In this document: positions 53,958-64,000 of the stretch, one piece after another
How the letters are laid out: each line of letters starts with the position of its first letter
Position numbering within the stretch: position 1 is the first letter of the stretch
Origin: an uncultured Dokdonia sp.
GTDB lineage: Bacteria > Bacteroidota > Bacteroidia > Flavobacteriales > Flavobacteriaceae
Assembly (NCBI GenBank): GCA_947503305.1
Contig: CANNDF010000002.1
Span: 248,001-312,000, forward strand
Reading direction: 5' to 3'
DNA: 64,000 bases
Program-made: the position numbers and the translations under genes
The notes under the pieces: model-generated
Databases searched by the model: none
What the model saw: only the letters and a program-made list of their open reading frames with translations
Told to the model about the DNA's origin: nothing

Positions 53958-55622
53958 TTAATTAGATGCCGGGAAACCACCACTAACCGCTGAAGGAGGG
54001 TTTGTATCCCAGAATACTTGTACAGCTTGATTTGCTTTTTGAGATAAATTTGGATTCGCTATCACCTCAACATTTGGATAAGGGAACGAACGTACAAATC
54101 CACCTGGATTTGGCTCAAGATTTGGTTGTAACGTGTTAGGGAAACCTCTTCTTCTATAGAAGTTATAAGCATCTGCACCAGAACCGAATTGAGTTACCCA
54201 AAGCTGTTGTGCTAGGATATTCCATTGATCTTCGGTAGATCCAGCGTCAAATGCACTGATTTGACCATCAATAAAAGCAGTTACAGTAGCAGCATCTGGC
54301 TCTAGAGTTCCATCGTTAGTAATATCAAGAGATCCAAATGATTGAACCTTAGCAATAGATTTTTCTAAACCAGCTTGAATAAATGCTGAAGCACCTGGAG
54401 CATCTCCACTTGCAAGAGCAACTTCTGCACGCATAAAGTCTACATATGATGCTAGCATGATAGGCTCAATTCCAGCGCCACCGCCACCTAAACCTACACC
54501 TACACCACCAAATAGATCTTGATCAAATAAACCTCCTGCAGGATACACACCTGAGGCTGTTCTTAAGAAGTTATCAGGTCCAACTCCATCATCATCACCA
54601 TGATCACGTCCCCAATATCCATTTTCTAAGAAACAGAATGTAAATCCACCCACAGTATAATGAGCAGGAGCTGTTTCTAAAGAACATGATAAAGTTTGAC
54701 CATCACCTAGTGTATTACAAGAAGCTCCTGGAGTACACTCTGATTGACGATAAAAATAATATCTGATTCTTGGATCATTATTAGTATCCATATAATTCAT
54801 CAACCAATTAGACTGGAAGATATTTGCTCCAGCAGTAGTATAATCATTAATATAATCCTGATGTCTGTTATCTGGATTTAAAAGATTAGTACCATATTGG
54901 AATTCAAAATCTTGATCAGTACTACTAATAAAGTTACCAGCTGCAATGATAGAATTAAATGTAGTAATATCACCAGTAGTCAATGCTGCTCTTAAACGTA
55001 ATGTATTAACTAATCTAAGCCATGCTTCTGAATCTTCATTATAGAATAAGTCATTTACTCCAGGACTTACAGCTACTTCACCGCTTAATAAAGCAGCGGC
55101 TTCGTCTAATAAAGTCAAAGCTGATTGATACACATCTGCATCATCATCAATACCAGGATTAGGGAATTCTTCAGGGTTTAATGCTTCACTGAATGGAATA
55201 TCTCCTAAGAAATCAACTAATAGCATTAATGTGTGAGCACTTAATGTCTTAGCAACACCTTCGTTAAAGTTTAAATCTACAGTAGGATCTAAATTTAACT
55301 CTTCAATTAGTCGCATGTTTACAAAGATATTACTATATGCTCTGTTCCAGTTTCCATTTAATGTCAAACCAGTTTTTGCTGCGAAATAATCTCTACCGTT
55401 CAAATAATCAATACGTACAAGATCTGATCCCTGATCATGGAATACAGTCATACTCGTATTATATGCACTCTGTATTGAGTTTAATAGCAAATCTGCATCT
55501 GCCAACTCAGGTAATAAGTTATTGGGATTCTCCGTCAACTCAAGTTCTACTGTTTCACAAGAGTAAAATAGAGCAGAGGTTGATAGCACCAATACTATTA
55601 TGAATTTAATTGTTTTTTTCAT
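53958..55622 (-). CDS. susD: SusD/RagB-like outer-membrane lipoprotein
   Basis: This is a 554-residue protein with a lipoprotein signal (IIVLVLSTSALFYSCETVEL). The pattern ENPNNLLPELADADLLLNSI at the start, NEGVAKTLSAHTLMLLVDFL, FYNEDSEAWLRLVNTLRLRA and the LASYVDFMRAEVALASGDA helix fit SusD-like proteins (type 2). SusD-like lipoproteins cap the SusC channel and bind the nutrient. It is the partner of the susC gene 25 bases upstream. Confidence 0.85.
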   Translation of the reverse strand: MKKTIKFIIVLVLSTSALFYSCETVELELTENPNNLLPELADADLLLNSIQSAYNTSMTVFHDQGSDLVRIDYLNGRDYFAAKTGLTLNGNWNRAYSNIFVNMRLIEELNLDPTVDLNFNEGVAKTLSAHTLMLLVDFLGDIPFSEALNPEEFPNPGIDDDADVYQSALTLLDEAAALLSGEVAVSPGVNDLFYNEDSEAWLRLVNTLRLRAALTTGDITTFNSIIAAGNFISSTDQDFEFQYGTNLLNPDNRHQDYINDYTTAGANIFQSNWLMNYMDTNNDPRIRYYFYRQSECTPGASCNTLGDGQTLSCSLETAPAHYTVGGFTFCFLENGYWGRDHGDDDGVGPDNFLRTASGVYPAGGLFDQDLFGGVGVGLGGGGAGIEPIMLASYVDFMRAEVALASGDAPGASAFIQAGLEKSIAKVQSFGSLDITNDGTLEPDAATVTAFIDGQISAFDAGSTEDQWNILAQQLWVTQFGSGADAYNFYRRRGFPNTLQPNLEPNPGGFVRSFPYPNVEVIANPNLSQKANQAVQVFWDTNPPSAVSGGFPASN

Positions 55623-55647
55623 AATTATAAATTTATAATTCGTTTAA

Positions 55648-58600
55648 TTAAAATGATGCTTTAACGCTAATACCGTATCTCTTAGATGATGGACCATTAA
55701 GGAAATCAAATCCACGTCCATTACCTACACCAACACCTGCAACGTTAGGGTCAAAGTTTGCTCCATCAGGAGTGTTGTATGCATCGTACCATAAGTTAAA
55801 TCCACTAGCAGTAATACTAAATGATCCAAATGGTGTTTTTTCTAAATATTTCTTAGGAACACTATATCCAAAAGAAATTTCTTGCAATCTTACAACAGAT
55901 CCATCATAAACTTGAAGTTCAGAAGGGCCAAACAGTATGTTTGAGAAGTAATACTGTGAGTTGTTTATCTGTGTTTGGTTTGGAGTAGAAACTCCGTTTG
56001 CATCTACATTAACTCCAGGAAGGATGAACGTGTTTTCACGATCTTCTGTTTCAACAATTAATCCACGTCCTAAAAGAACTGATATCGTTGAAGCATAAAT
56101 ATCTCCTCCTTTAGTATGGTTTACTTGGAAACCTAAATTAAAGTTTTTATAAGATAATGTATTGATGAAGTTCATTATATAATCAGGTTGTGGATTTCCA
56201 ATTATTGGTTGGATATTACGACCATCATCTGTAGTAATGTTTGGTTCGCTTACATAGTTACCAGCAGCGTTCACAACAAAGTTTCCATCACCATCTCTAA
56301 GAATACGATCTCCTACAATAACACCTAATTGCTCTCCACGAATAGCGGCGTTTCCTAAGTTACCAAAACCAGCAAATACAATAATGTCTTCATTTTGCTC
56401 TGTAACGATTTGCTCACTTTGAGTGAAGTTTACTCTAGAATTCCAGTTAAACCCATCACCTTCACTTTTGAAAATATCAACACCTAAATCTATTTCAAAT
56501 CCATCACCTTCTACTTTACCAATGTTAGCTTGTGTATTCGTAAAACCAGTTGATGGAGCTAATGGTTGATTTACAATAAGATCATCTGTAGCTCTGTCAA
56601 AATAAGAGAAATCTAAACTAATTCTATTTTTCCATAACCTTGCATCAAAACCTACTTCAAATTCACTAATAAGTTCAGGCTTTAAATCTGGATTAGCTCT
56701 AAATGCACTTAAGTTATTAGAAACAATTGCAGCTCCGTTATTTGGATCTAACGCTGTATTTGTTAATTGTACAACGTTATCAGATACTGGGAAATTAGCA
56801 GGGAAACCTGCAGAAGTACCTAGACCAGCTCTTACTTTAAGGTAGTTAAGTGCATCACTTCTTAAACCATCAAACGCTGCAGTTGGTAAAAAGGAAATAC
56901 TAGCAGAAGGATAAAATTGAGAGTTGTTCTGTGTAGGTAAGTTAGAAACCCAGTCATTACGAGCAGCTAGCGTTAAGAACGCATAGTTGTCATAATCAAA
57001 ATCTGCTTGTCCTAATACCCCTACAATGTTTTGGAAATCAGTAAACTGTATAGGCGCTTGTGTTAAGAAGTTAAAGTGTCTTTGAACACCAAAAACTATT
57101 TGTCCAACACTTGCAACACCTTGTCTGTCAAAATTAACAGATCTAGAAGTAGCACCAGCAATAAAAGTCATTCCGATTTTATCACTTAGATCATAATCTC
57201 CACTTACTGCTAAGTAGTGATCCCATATTCTGTTATTATTATCCCATGTTCTGTATTCACCATTAATATCATCAACTGGTTGAGTTAATGGGTTGTTAGT
57301 AGCAACAGCTCCTACACCTAATACTCCACCTCTGTTTACCACACTTATATTTCTTTCATTATAAAAGTCAATACCAGCACGATAAAGGATATTTAAGTTA
57401 TCATTAATGTTATATTGTAAACTAGTAGTACCAAAAACACGATTTGTTAATTGAGAGTTACTAGCATTTTCAACAGTCCAATTTGGGTTGTTAATATCAT
57501 TACCATCTCTATAGTAAATACTACCTCCTGTTTCAGGAATAGTAAATGGTAAGTTAACTAAATCTACGTTACGTGGTGTAAAGAATACATTTCCAAAAAC
57601 AGAAAAACCTGTAGTACCATTACCTAAAGATGCGGCAAGTGGTGGAGAAGAGAAGTCAGTTCTCGAAAAGTTTAATGTACCTGTTACAGTAAATTTATTA
57701 GATAATTGAGCTCTACCTCCTACAGAAAGTGTATTTCTACGAAGTGTGTTACCTGGTAAAAACCCTTCATCATCAAGATGACCATAATTTAAATTATAAG
57801 AAATCTTTCCATCTTCAGATCCACCATTTACATTAATAGATGTATTAGAAACTGCACCAGTTCTAAAGAAAGCATCTACGTTGTTGTATGGTCTATATTC
57901 GTAACGTTGTCCTTGAAATTCATTTTGAAGGATGTTGTTTCCTCCTTGGAAGTTATCAAGGAATGCAGAAGACGAGTATGGGTGTTCTACAGTACCATTT
58001 GCATCAATTAATTGAGCTGGATCATTTAAGAATCCATCTACACCATCTGCAGCAAAAGCAGGTCCCCAGTTTGAGAAGAACCATCCAAATGATTGATCAA
58101 ATCCACCACCGTATGTATCTTGATAATCTGGAAGTGAAGCAATCTCATTTGCAAAGAATGATTGATTAACTGTAATCTCTGTTTTCTTTGGTCCTTTTCT
58201 AGAAACCCCAGATTTTGTAGTAATTACAATTACACCATTACGACCAGCCGTTCCATATAATGTAGCCGCTGCTAATCCTTTAAGTACGTTAACACTTTCA
58301 ATGTTGTTAGGATCAAGATCTAAGAAACGTGATGATCCATTATTACCATTTACAAAGTTACCTTGGTTGTTTGTATCACTACTAAAAGGAACTCCATCTA
58401 CAATAAATAATGCTTGGTTACTACCATTGATCGAGTTATAACCACGAATAACCACATTTGTTGCAGATCCTGAAGTACCACTTTGAGAAGTAATCGCTAC
58501 CCCTGATGCTTTACCAGATAGTACACGAGCAACATCTCCTTCAGTACGACTTTCAATTTCTTCTGAAGCAACCTCACTAACTGCATAACCAAGCGCTTTT

Positions 58601-58935
58601 TTCTCACGCTTTACACCTTGAGCAGTTACAATAACTTCATCAAGTGATTCTGATTGTAACACAACATTTATAGTTGTTTGATTTCCTACCACAACTTCTT
58701 GTGATCCAAAACCTACATAACTAAATACAAGAACATCACTAGGACTAGCTTGTATTGAATAGTTACCATCAAAATCTGTTTGAGTTCCATTATTTGTTCC
58801 TTTTATGATAACATTGGCGCCCGGAAGCGGCCCTGCATCATCTGAAACAGTTCCTGAAACTGCTGTTTGTGCAAAGGAAACTTGCACTACAAACGCTAGT
58901 AAAAGCGTTAAAATTCCACTAAACTTTGTTTTCAT
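55648..58935 (-). CDS. susC: SusC/RagA-like TonB-dependent transporter
   Basis: This is a 1095-residue protein with a signal peptide, a carboxypeptidase-like N-terminal domain (AVSGTVSDDAGPLPGANVII), the plug domain with SESLDEVIVTAQGVKREK and FIVDGVPFSSDTNNQ, and a long beta barrel ending in PSSKRYGISVKASF. It pulls a nutrient through the outer membrane using TonB energy, with SusD as a lid. The substrate is unknown; no polysaccharide-lyase or glycosidase gene is near, so it may handle a peptide or small nutrient. Confidence 0.9.
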   Translation of the reverse strand: MKTKFSGILTLLLAFVVQVSFAQTAVSGTVSDDAGPLPGANVIIKGTNNGTQTDFDGNYSIQASPSDVLVFSYVGFGSQEVVVGNQTTINVVLQSESLDEVIVTAQGVKREKKALGYAVSEVASEEIESRTEGDVARVLSGKASGVAITSQSGTSGSATNVVIRGYNSINGSNQALFIVDGVPFSSDTNNQGNFVNGNNGSSRFLDLDPNNIESVNVLKGLAAATLYGTAGRNGVIVITTKSGVSRKGPKKTEITVNQSFFANEIASLPDYQDTYGGGFDQSFGWFFSNWGPAFAADGVDGFLNDPAQLIDANGTVEHPYSSSAFLDNFQGGNNILQNEFQGQRYEYRPYNNVDAFFRTGAVSNTSINVNGGSEDGKISYNLNYGHLDDEGFLPGNTLRRNTLSVGGRAQLSNKFTVTGTLNFSRTDFSSPPLAASLGNGTTGFSVFGNVFFTPRNVDLVNLPFTIPETGGSIYYRDGNDINNPNWTVENASNSQLTNRVFGTTSLQYNINDNLNILYRAGIDFYNERNISVVNRGGVLGVGAVATNNPLTQPVDDINGEYRTWDNNNRIWDHYLAVSGDYDLSDKIGMTFIAGATSRSVNFDRQGVASVGQIVFGVQRHFNFLTQAPIQFTDFQNIVGVLGQADFDYDNYAFLTLAARNDWVSNLPTQNNSQFYPSASISFLPTAAFDGLRSDALNYLKVRAGLGTSAGFPANFPVSDNVVQLTNTALDPNNGAAIVSNNLSAFRANPDLKPELISEFEVGFDARLWKNRISLDFSYFDRATDDLIVNQPLAPSTGFTNTQANIGKVEGDGFEIDLGVDIFKSEGDGFNWNSRVNFTQSEQIVTEQNEDIIVFAGFGNLGNAAIRGEQLGVIVGDRILRDGDGNFVVNAAGNYVSEPNITTDDGRNIQPIIGNPQPDYIMNFINTLSYKNFNLGFQVNHTKGGDIYASTISVLLGRGLIVETEDRENTFILPGVNVDANGVSTPNQTQINNSQYYFSNILFGPSELQVYDGSVVRLQEISFGYSVPKKYLEKTPFGSFSITASGFNLWYDAYNTPDGANFDPNVAGVGVGNGRGFDFLNGPSSKRYGISVKASF

Positions 58936-58963
58936 TTTTATAAATTATTTGAATTAGCCAATG

Positions 58964-58995
58964 CCAAAAATCACAATAAAAAGTTAATTACACAA
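58964..58995 (-). promoter_or_regulatory. Possible sus operon promoter
   Basis: On the - strand a TTG (58995-58993) is followed after 21 bases by GATTTTTG (58971-58964), which differs from the TAnnTTTG flavobacterial -7 motif in its first base only. It lies 29-60 bases before the susC ATG. Confidence 0.35.
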
Positions 58996-59055
58996 CTATT
59001 TACTCCTAAAATTTAGTTTTTTTTTAAGGTAACGTTAGCCTTATGTTAAGCCTAT

Positions 59056-60750
59056 TTAAAAGCGTATTGCCAGTTGAAAATGTAATTTGGTGTTTGAAAA
59101 TCTAAAAGGTTGACTTTCTGTTTTGCCGTTTGCAAGATTAATCTTGAAGATTCCTGCCTTCGTTCTTAGGCCAGATCCTATTCCAAAACTCACTAATTTT
59201 TCTTTTTGATTTATAGTTTCGTTTTCAAAGTATGCTAAGTCTATAATACTGTGTATGTATATACTAGAGTTTAGTATGTATCTATATTCGGTATTTAAGA
59301 CACTAAGTAGATTTGCAAAAATACTGTTCTCCTCAAATCCTCTTATGCTGGTAATACCTCCAAAACGATATAGTTCGTTAGTTACATAAGTTTCGGAACT
59401 TAGTATCTGTGTTGTGTTTTTAAGGAAGATTTGATTGGTCTCATTTAAAGAAAATATATGGCTAGTAATGGTATTGATGTTAAATTGATTTTCTTTTTCT
59501 GTTTTGGTTTCGCGATTTCCAATCTCGGTTTTTATAGAGAATTCTGTTTTTATAGGAAAGAAATAGTTAGATCTTCTGTTTGTGTATTGGAAACCTGCTA
59601 GGGCTTTATTTTGTGTAAAGTCTTGAATGCTTGTTGAAGTACTAAGAGAATCTAATAAATTTTCAGATTGTTTTGATTTGTAACCCAAAGAAACTTTGGC
59701 ATTGCTATTTAGTTGATAAAATAAGCTTGCCTCTTGACTATTTTCTGAAAACGTAGTGTCTTTTCGGAATAATGAAAATTGTGTTTCTATTCCTAAAGGG
59801 CTTTTAAAAAGATAGGGGAGTGTGGCTTTAATGTTGAGTTGTGTTTGATCTTCACCATCACTTTTGTAATTGAGTAAGAATGTTTCGCCATAATTGAGAT
59901 TATTGGTAAGTATCAAATCTACATATCCATCTAATCGTAATCTATTAGTTTCTTCATCTGTAGCAAAACCTAAAAAGCCATCAAATCTATTGTTGGTTTT
60001 TCGTTCTAAATAAAAATAGACGGAAGTACTATCTTTTGTAAATAGTACTTCAGGATCTTTTTTTGAAGCTATAAAACTTAAATTATTAAGACGCTCATTT
60101 TGTTCTATCAGTTCTTTTTGGTTGAACAACCTTCCTTTTCGTATACGAGCATAATGTTTTATAAATCCTTTTGGAGCATTATCATAACCATTAATAACGA
60201 TTTTATCTGCATAGCGTTTGGTGTCTTCTTTGATTTGTAAAATACCACTTAAGGAATTGGCCTTCTCTTTTTTTATACTTTGAATTTGAAAACTAGTAAA
60301 AGGATTTCCACTATTAGAGGCTATTGTAGTTAGATTTTCTAATACCGCTTTCGCGAAAGCGGTTTCAAGAATAATACTATCATTTTTTAAATCAAGTCCT
60401 GCTGTTTTAATATAATCTGGTAGAGAGCTATTTTTGGGGATCAAGAGTTTTATGCGTTTATAATGCGTTCCAAGATCTAAAGAAGAGTTATATATGGAGT
60501 CGTTTACTTTTTTTGTGGATAAAGTCAAGTCAACATAACCTATTTGAATTAAAGAACGGGTTAGACTATCTATAGTTGTTTCAAGAGGGAGTAATTCTGT
60601 GAAGTTTTTTGGATAGCCTATACTGTCAATAATCTTCGTTTGAGCAGTCGTTTTTCCTTTGATATGTAAGGTTAGTTTTTTATTCTGAGCATATCCATAA
60701 AAAACTGTATATATATTAAGGACAAAAAAAATAAAGATAATTCGACTCAA
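59056..60750 (-). CDS. BamA/TamA-like outer-membrane barrel protein
   Basis: This is a 564-residue protein with a signal peptide (IIFIFFVLNIYTVFYGYAQ). The first half has POTRA-like pieces (IDSLTRSLIQIGYVDLTLST, FIKHYARIRKGRLFNQKELI and KIVINGYDNAPKGF), and the second half is a beta barrel, ending in FSNTKLHFQLAIRF with a terminal Phe. GGITSIRGFEENSIFANLL in the C-terminal part matches the BamA/TamA RGF loop. It is shorter than BamA, so a TamA/ShlB-like assembly or translocation role is likely. It contains a perfect palindrome, read as AFAKA. Confidence 0.65.
   Translation of the reverse strand: MSRIIFIFFVLNIYTVFYGYAQNKKLTLHIKGKTTAQTKIIDSIGYPKNFTELLPLETTIDSLTRSLIQIGYVDLTLSTKKVNDSIYNSSLDLGTHYKRIKLLIPKNSSLPDYIKTAGLDLKNDSIILETAFAKAVLENLTTIASNSGNPFTSFQIQSIKKEKANSLSGILQIKEDTKRYADKIVINGYDNAPKGFIKHYARIRKGRLFNQKELIEQNERLNNLSFIASKKDPEVLFTKDSTSVYFYLERKTNNRFDGFLGFATDEETNRLRLDGYVDLILTNNLNYGETFLLNYKSDGEDQTQLNIKATLPYLFKSPLGIETQFSLFRKDTTFSENSQEASLFYQLNSNAKVSLGYKSKQSENLLDSLSTSTSIQDFTQNKALAGFQYTNRRSNYFFPIKTEFSIKTEIGNRETKTEKENQFNINTITSHIFSLNETNQIFLKNTTQILSSETYVTNELYRFGGITSIRGFEENSIFANLLSVLNTEYRYILNSSIYIHSIIDLAYFENETINQKEKLVSFGIGSGLRTKAGIFKINLANGKTESQPFRFSNTKLHFQLAIRF
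60347..60360. repeat. GCTTTCGCGAAAGC palindrome, copy 8
   Basis: Perfect copy inside the BamA/TamA-like gene, read on the - strand as AFAKA. Confidence 0.9.
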
Positions 60751-60851
60751 AAGTGTTGTTTTTTCCGATGTAAAGCTAACGGTTTTGAAATGTAAAAAGT
60801 GTTTGTTTTGCTAATAAATCAAAAACCAATTTAAAATAAATGTTATGGGGT

Positions 60852-60881
60852 TTGATAAGCACAAAATTATTCATACCTTTG
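60852..60881 (+). promoter_or_regulatory. rpsL operon promoter
   Basis: TTG (60852-60854), a 19-base spacer and TACCTTTG (60874-60881) fit the flavobacterial TTG-N19-TAnnTTTG promoter. It lies 57 bases before the rpsL start. A small stem (CCCTT/AAGGG, 60886-60899) sits in the leader directly after it. Confidence 0.8.
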
Positions 60882-60937
60882 CAAGCCCTTAGAAAAGGGT
60901 TAGTTAATATTTAACAAAATTTAGGTAGAAAGAAATT

Positions 60938-61312
60938 ATGCCAACAATTTCACAATTAGTACGAAAAGGAAGAGCCAAAATAACCAAGAAGAGTAAATCG
61001 GCTGCTTTAGATTCGTGTCCACAACGCCGTGGCGTATGTACTCGTGTATACACGACTACACCTAAAAAACCAAACTCGGCAATGCGTAAAGTAGCGCGTG
61101 TCCGTCTTACAAATGGTAAAGAGGTGAATGCATACATCGGAGGTGAAGGTCACAACCTACAGGAGCACTCGATAGTATTGGTTAGAGGTGGAAGGGTAAA
61201 AGATTTGCCAGGAGTTAGATATCATATTGTACGTGGAGCTTTGGATACCGCAGGTGTTCAGGGGCGACTACAATCGAGATCTAAATATGGTGCAAAACGC
61301 CCTAAAAAGTAA
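60938..61312 (+). CDS. rpsL: 30S ribosomal protein S12
   Basis: This is a 124-residue protein with the S12 core: [60 protein letters not shown] and YGAKRPKK at the end. Lys is present in the TPKKPNSA motif, the form associated with streptomycin sensitivity. It is the first gene of the ribosomal operon with its own promoter upstream, followed by rpsG. Confidence 0.97.
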   Translation: MPTISQLVRKGRAKITKKSKSAALDSCPQRRGVCTRVYTTTPKKPNSAMRKVARVRLTNGKEVNAYIGGEGHNLQEHSIVLVRGGRVKDLPGVRYHIVRGALDTAGVQGRLQSRSKYGAKRPKK

Positions 61313-61338
61313 ATCATCAACACTTTTAAAGAGAAGAA

Positions 61339-61815
61339 ATGAGAAAAAGACAGGCCAAAAAGAGACCACTTTTACCAGATCCACGTTTTAATGATCAGTT
61401 AGTAACGCGTTTTGTTAACATGATGATGTGGGATGGTAAAAAATCGGTAGCCTTTAAAGTATTTTACGATGCCATAGATATCGTAGAAGAAAAGAAAACA
61501 GACGACGAAAAAACAGCACTTGAAGTGTGGAAAGATGCATTGTCAAATGTGATGCCACACGTAGAAGTACGTAGTCGTAGAGTGGGAGGTGCAACTTTCC
61601 AAATTCCAATGCAAATTCGTCCAGATCGTAAGATCTCAACTGCGATGAAGTGGTTAATTGGATATGCAAGAAAAAGAAACGAAAAATCAATGGCTTCTAA
61701 GTTGGCTTCAGAAATCCTTGCTGCGGCAAAAGAAGAAGGAGCAGCTGTTAAAAAGCGTACAGATACGCATAAGATGGCAGAAGCAAATAAAGCATTCTCA
61801 CATTTTAGATTTTAA
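61339..61815 (+). CDS. rpsG: 30S ribosomal protein S7
   Basis: This is a 158-residue protein with the S7 features [60 protein letters not shown] and [20 protein letters not shown]. It nucleates the 30S head. It follows rpsL by 26 bases and precedes fusA by three. Confidence 0.97.
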   Translation: MRKRQAKKRPLLPDPRFNDQLVTRFVNMMMWDGKKSVAFKVFYDAIDIVEEKKTDDEKTALEVWKDALSNVMPHVEVRSRRVGGATFQIPMQIRPDRKISTAMKWLIGYARKRNEKSMASKLASEILAAAKEEGAAVKKRTDTHKMAEANKAFSHFRF

Positions 61816-61818
61816 GAA

Positions 61819-63942
61819 ATGGCAAGAGATTTAAAATTTACTAGAAATATAGGTATTGCTGCGCATATTGACGCAGGAAAAACCACTACTACAGAGCGTA
61901 TTCTTTATTACACAGGTGTAAGTCACAAGATTGGAGAAGTTCATGATGGTGCTGCTACGATGGACTGGATGGAGCAAGAGCAAGAAAGAGGTATTACAAT
62001 TACTTCTGCAGCTACAACTTGTGAGTGGAAATTCCCAATTGAAAATGGGCAACCAACACCAGAAACAAAAGGATATCACTTTAATATAATTGACACACCG
62101 GGTCACGTTGATTTTACGGTTGAGGTAAATCGTTCTTTACGTGTACTAGATGGTTTAGTATTCTTGTTTAGTGCAGTTGATGGTGTTGAACCTCAATCAG
62201 AAACTAACTGGAGACTTGCAGATAATTACAAAGTACCACGTATTGGTTTTGTAAATAAAATGGACCGTCAAGGATCTAATTTTCTTGCTGTATGTCAACA
62301 AGTAAAGGATATGTTAAAGTCTAATGCTGTGCCAATTGTATTAAACATTGGTGATGAAGCAGACTTTAAGGGGATTATCGATCTTGTAAAAAATCGTGCT
62401 ATTGTATGGCATGATGAAACACAAGGATCAACTTTTGATATCATCGATATTCCTGAAGATATGAAAGAAGAAGCTCGTAAATATCGTGCACTACTTATAG
62501 AAGAAGTAGCAGGATATGATGAGGATCTTTTAGAGAAATTCATGGAAGATGAAGATTCTATTACAGAAGAAGAAGTGCATGCAGCGCTTCGTGCTGCTGT
62601 GATGGATATGTCTATCATTCCTATGATATGTGGATCTGCATTTAAAAATAAAGGAGTTCAGTTCTTGTTAGATGCGGTATGTCGTTACTTGCCTTCTCCG
62701 ACAGATAAAGAAGGTATTGTAGGAGTTAATCCAGATACAGATCAAGAAGAAATGCGTAAGCCAGATGTAAAAGAACCATTTGCAGCACTAGCTTTTAAAA
62801 TTGCAACAGATCCTTTTGTAGGGCGTTTGGCATTTTTCCGTGCATATTCGGGACGTTTAGATGCTGGATCGTATATCTTAAATAATCGTTCAGGTAAAAA
62901 AGAACGTATTTCTCGTATTTATCAAATGCATTCTAATAAACAAAATGCTATTGATTATATAGAAGCAGGAGATATTGGAGCAGCTGTTGGATTTAAAGAT
63001 ATTAAGACTGGAGATACAATGTCTTCTGAGAAGCATCCTATTGTTCTTGAATCAATGGACTTTCCAGATCCAGTAATTGGTATCGCAGTAGAGCCTAAGA
63101 CAAAAGCTGATGTTGATAAGCTAGGTATGGCACTTGCTAAACTTTCTGAAGAAGATCCGACATTCCAAGTTAAAACAGATGAAGCGTCAGGACAGACTAT
63201 TATTTCTGGAATGGGTGAGCTTCACTTAGATATTATTGTAGATAGACTTAAGCGTGAGTTTAAGGTAGAGGTTAACCAAGGTCAGCCACAGGTTGAGTAT
63301 AAAGAAGCGATTACTGCAAAAGCCGATCATCGTGAAGTATACAAAAAACAATCTGGTGGTCGAGGTAAATTTGCAGATATCGTATTTACTATAGAGCCTG
63401 CTGAAGAAGGAAAAGTTGGTCTTGACTTTGTTTCTGTAATAAAAGGTGGTAATGTTCCTAAAGAATTTATCCCTTCTATTGAAAAAGGATTTAAGACAGC
63501 AATGATTAATGGTCCTTTGGCTGGTTATGAAGTAGATGCTATGAAAGTAACACTTACAGATGGATCATATCATGATGTAGATTCTGATCAGTTATCTTTC
63601 GAACTTGCTGCCAAGCTTGGATTTAAGAACGCTGCCAAGGCTGCCAAAGCAGTAATTATGGAGCCTATTATGAAACTTGAGGTAATTACTCCTGAAGAAA
63701 ATATGGGTGACATTGTAGGAGATCTTAACCGTCGTCGTGGACAAGTAAGTGATATGGGTGATCGTGCTGGAGCAAAAACAGTAAAAGCAACGGTGCCACT
63801 TTCAGAAATGTTTGGATATGTAACAACATTAAGAACATTATCTTCTGGACGTGCTACATCTACAATGGAATTTTCTCACTATGCAGAGACTCCTTCTAAT
63901 ATATCAGAAGAAGTAATTGCAGCATCTAAAGGAACAAACTAA
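61819..63942 (+). CDS. fusA: Translation elongation factor G
   Basis: This is a 707-residue GTPase. It carries [20 protein letters not shown] (G1), a [12 protein letters not shown] segment (G3) and [12 protein letters not shown] (G4), and later [20 protein letters not shown] and a [20 protein letters not shown] domain-IV segment. It moves tRNAs and mRNA through the ribosome. Its place between rpsG and rpsJ is the usual str/S10 order in Bacteroidota. Confidence 0.97.
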   Translation: MARDLKFTRNIGIAAHIDAGKTTTTERILYYTGVSHKIGEVHDGAATMDWMEQEQERGITITSAATTCEWKFPIENGQPTPETKGYHFNIIDTPGHVDFTVEVNRSLRVLDGLVFLFSAVDGVEPQSETNWRLADNYKVPRIGFVNKMDRQGSNFLAVCQQVKDMLKSNAVPIVLNIGDEADFKGIIDLVKNRAIVWHDETQGSTFDIIDIPEDMKEEARKYRALLIEEVAGYDEDLLEKFMEDEDSITEEEVHAALRAAVMDMSIIPMICGSAFKNKGVQFLLDAVCRYLPSPTDKEGIVGVNPDTDQEEMRKPDVKEPFAALAFKIATDPFVGRLAFFRAYSGRLDAGSYILNNRSGKKERISRIYQMHSNKQNAIDYIEAGDIGAAVGFKDIKTGDTMSSEKHPIVLESMDFPDPVIGIAVEPKTKADVDKLGMALAKLSEEDPTFQVKTDEASGQTIISGMGELHLDIIVDRLKREFKVEVNQGQPQVEYKEAITAKADHREVYKKQSGGRGKFADIVFTIEPAEEGKVGLDFVSVIKGGNVPKEFIPSIEKGFKTAMINGPLAGYEVDAMKVTLTDGSYHDVDSDQLSFELAAKLGFKNAAKAAKAVIMEPIMKLEVITPEENMGDIVGDLNRRRGQVSDMGDRAGAKTVKATVPLSEMFGYVTTLRTLSSGRATSTMEFSHYAETPSNISEEVIAASKGTN

Positions 63943-63954
63943 TTTACTAAGGAT

Positions 63955-64000
63955 ATGAGTCAAAAAATAAGAATCAAATTAAAGTCTTACGACCACAACT
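63955..64000 (+). CDS. rpsJ: 30S ribosomal protein S10, cut by the window end
   Basis: The ATG at 63955 opens MSQKIRIKLKSYDHN, the N-terminus of S10, 12 bases after the fusA stop. The rest lies beyond the window. This is the first gene of the S10 operon, downstream of fusA in Bacteroidota. Confidence 0.9.
   Translation, partial: MSQKIRIKLKSYDHN

Noticed and set aside
57888-58169. 93-codon frame on the + strand inside susC
   Set aside because: It is antisense to a well-supported SusC frame and is His/Gln-rich by codon reversal.

Overview
The window is a piece of a marine-type Flavobacteriaceae (Bacteroidota) chromosome. This rests on a low-GC sequence, SusC/SusD outer-membrane genes, DUF5723, DUF6624 and DUF1569 family proteins, many short flavobacterial lipoprotein signals, a TTG-N19-TAnnTTTG promoter before rpsL, and a bacterial kynurenine-pathway gene set. 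A perfect 14-bp palindrome, GCTTTCGCGAAAGC, occurs eight times, seven of them inside genes. From memory this resembles Dokdonia-like genomes, but I cannot confirm the genus.

Layout. (1) 1-12,700 is the distal part of a contractile phage-tail-like module on the + strand: a beta-solenoid-like protein cut by the window edge, a possible tail-assembly chaperone, a DUF6046-like protein, a gpD/gp27-like hub, an OB-fold spike, a PAAR-like (DUF4280) tip, a gp25-like wedge, a LysM-like tail protein X, a gpJ-like wedge, a baseplate protein, two fibre proteins (one with a tail-collar domain), a holin-like protein and a spanin-like protein. No capsid, terminase, integrase, sheath, tube or endolysin gene is visible, so a prophage, a tailocin and an injection system all remain possible. 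(2) 13,000-19,900 holds two unknown small genes, meaB, a DUF6624 protein, and an ECF sigma / membrane protein / DUF4097-like operon. (3) 19,900-26,000 is an accessory toxin island: a 1488-residue protein without a Sec signal ending in an HNH/AHH-like nuclease, an Imm11/Imm43-like immunity gene six bases later, and a third small gene. (4) 26,000-32,600 is host housekeeping and surface genes, including a HTH-membrane gene split by one in-frame stop.

(5) 32,600-36,400 is a kynurenine operon on the - strand (kynU, a PaiB-like flavin protein, kmo, a RidA protein, then a Cof-type HAD gene). It is divergent from an MFS transporter across a LacI/PurR-type operator palindrome. (6) 37,700-52,900 carries queE, an Mpl-like ligase, radC, a deacetylase-like gene, a YjjG-type nucleotidase, a lipoprotein / DUF5723 / VCBS cluster, rarA, a rhomboid protease and rlmB. 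(7) 52,900-58,940 is a susC-susD-lipoprotein nutrient-uptake operon ending at a strong terminator. (8) 59,056-64,000 holds a BamA/TamA-like outer-membrane protein and the start of the ribosomal operon rpsL-rpsG-fusA-rpsJ, with rpsJ cut by the window end.

The two regions most worth following up are the tail-like module and the toxin/immunity island. The toxin has no Sec signal, so it needs a contractile or other non-Sec route, and a possible delivery machine lies 8 kb away. That link is inference only.
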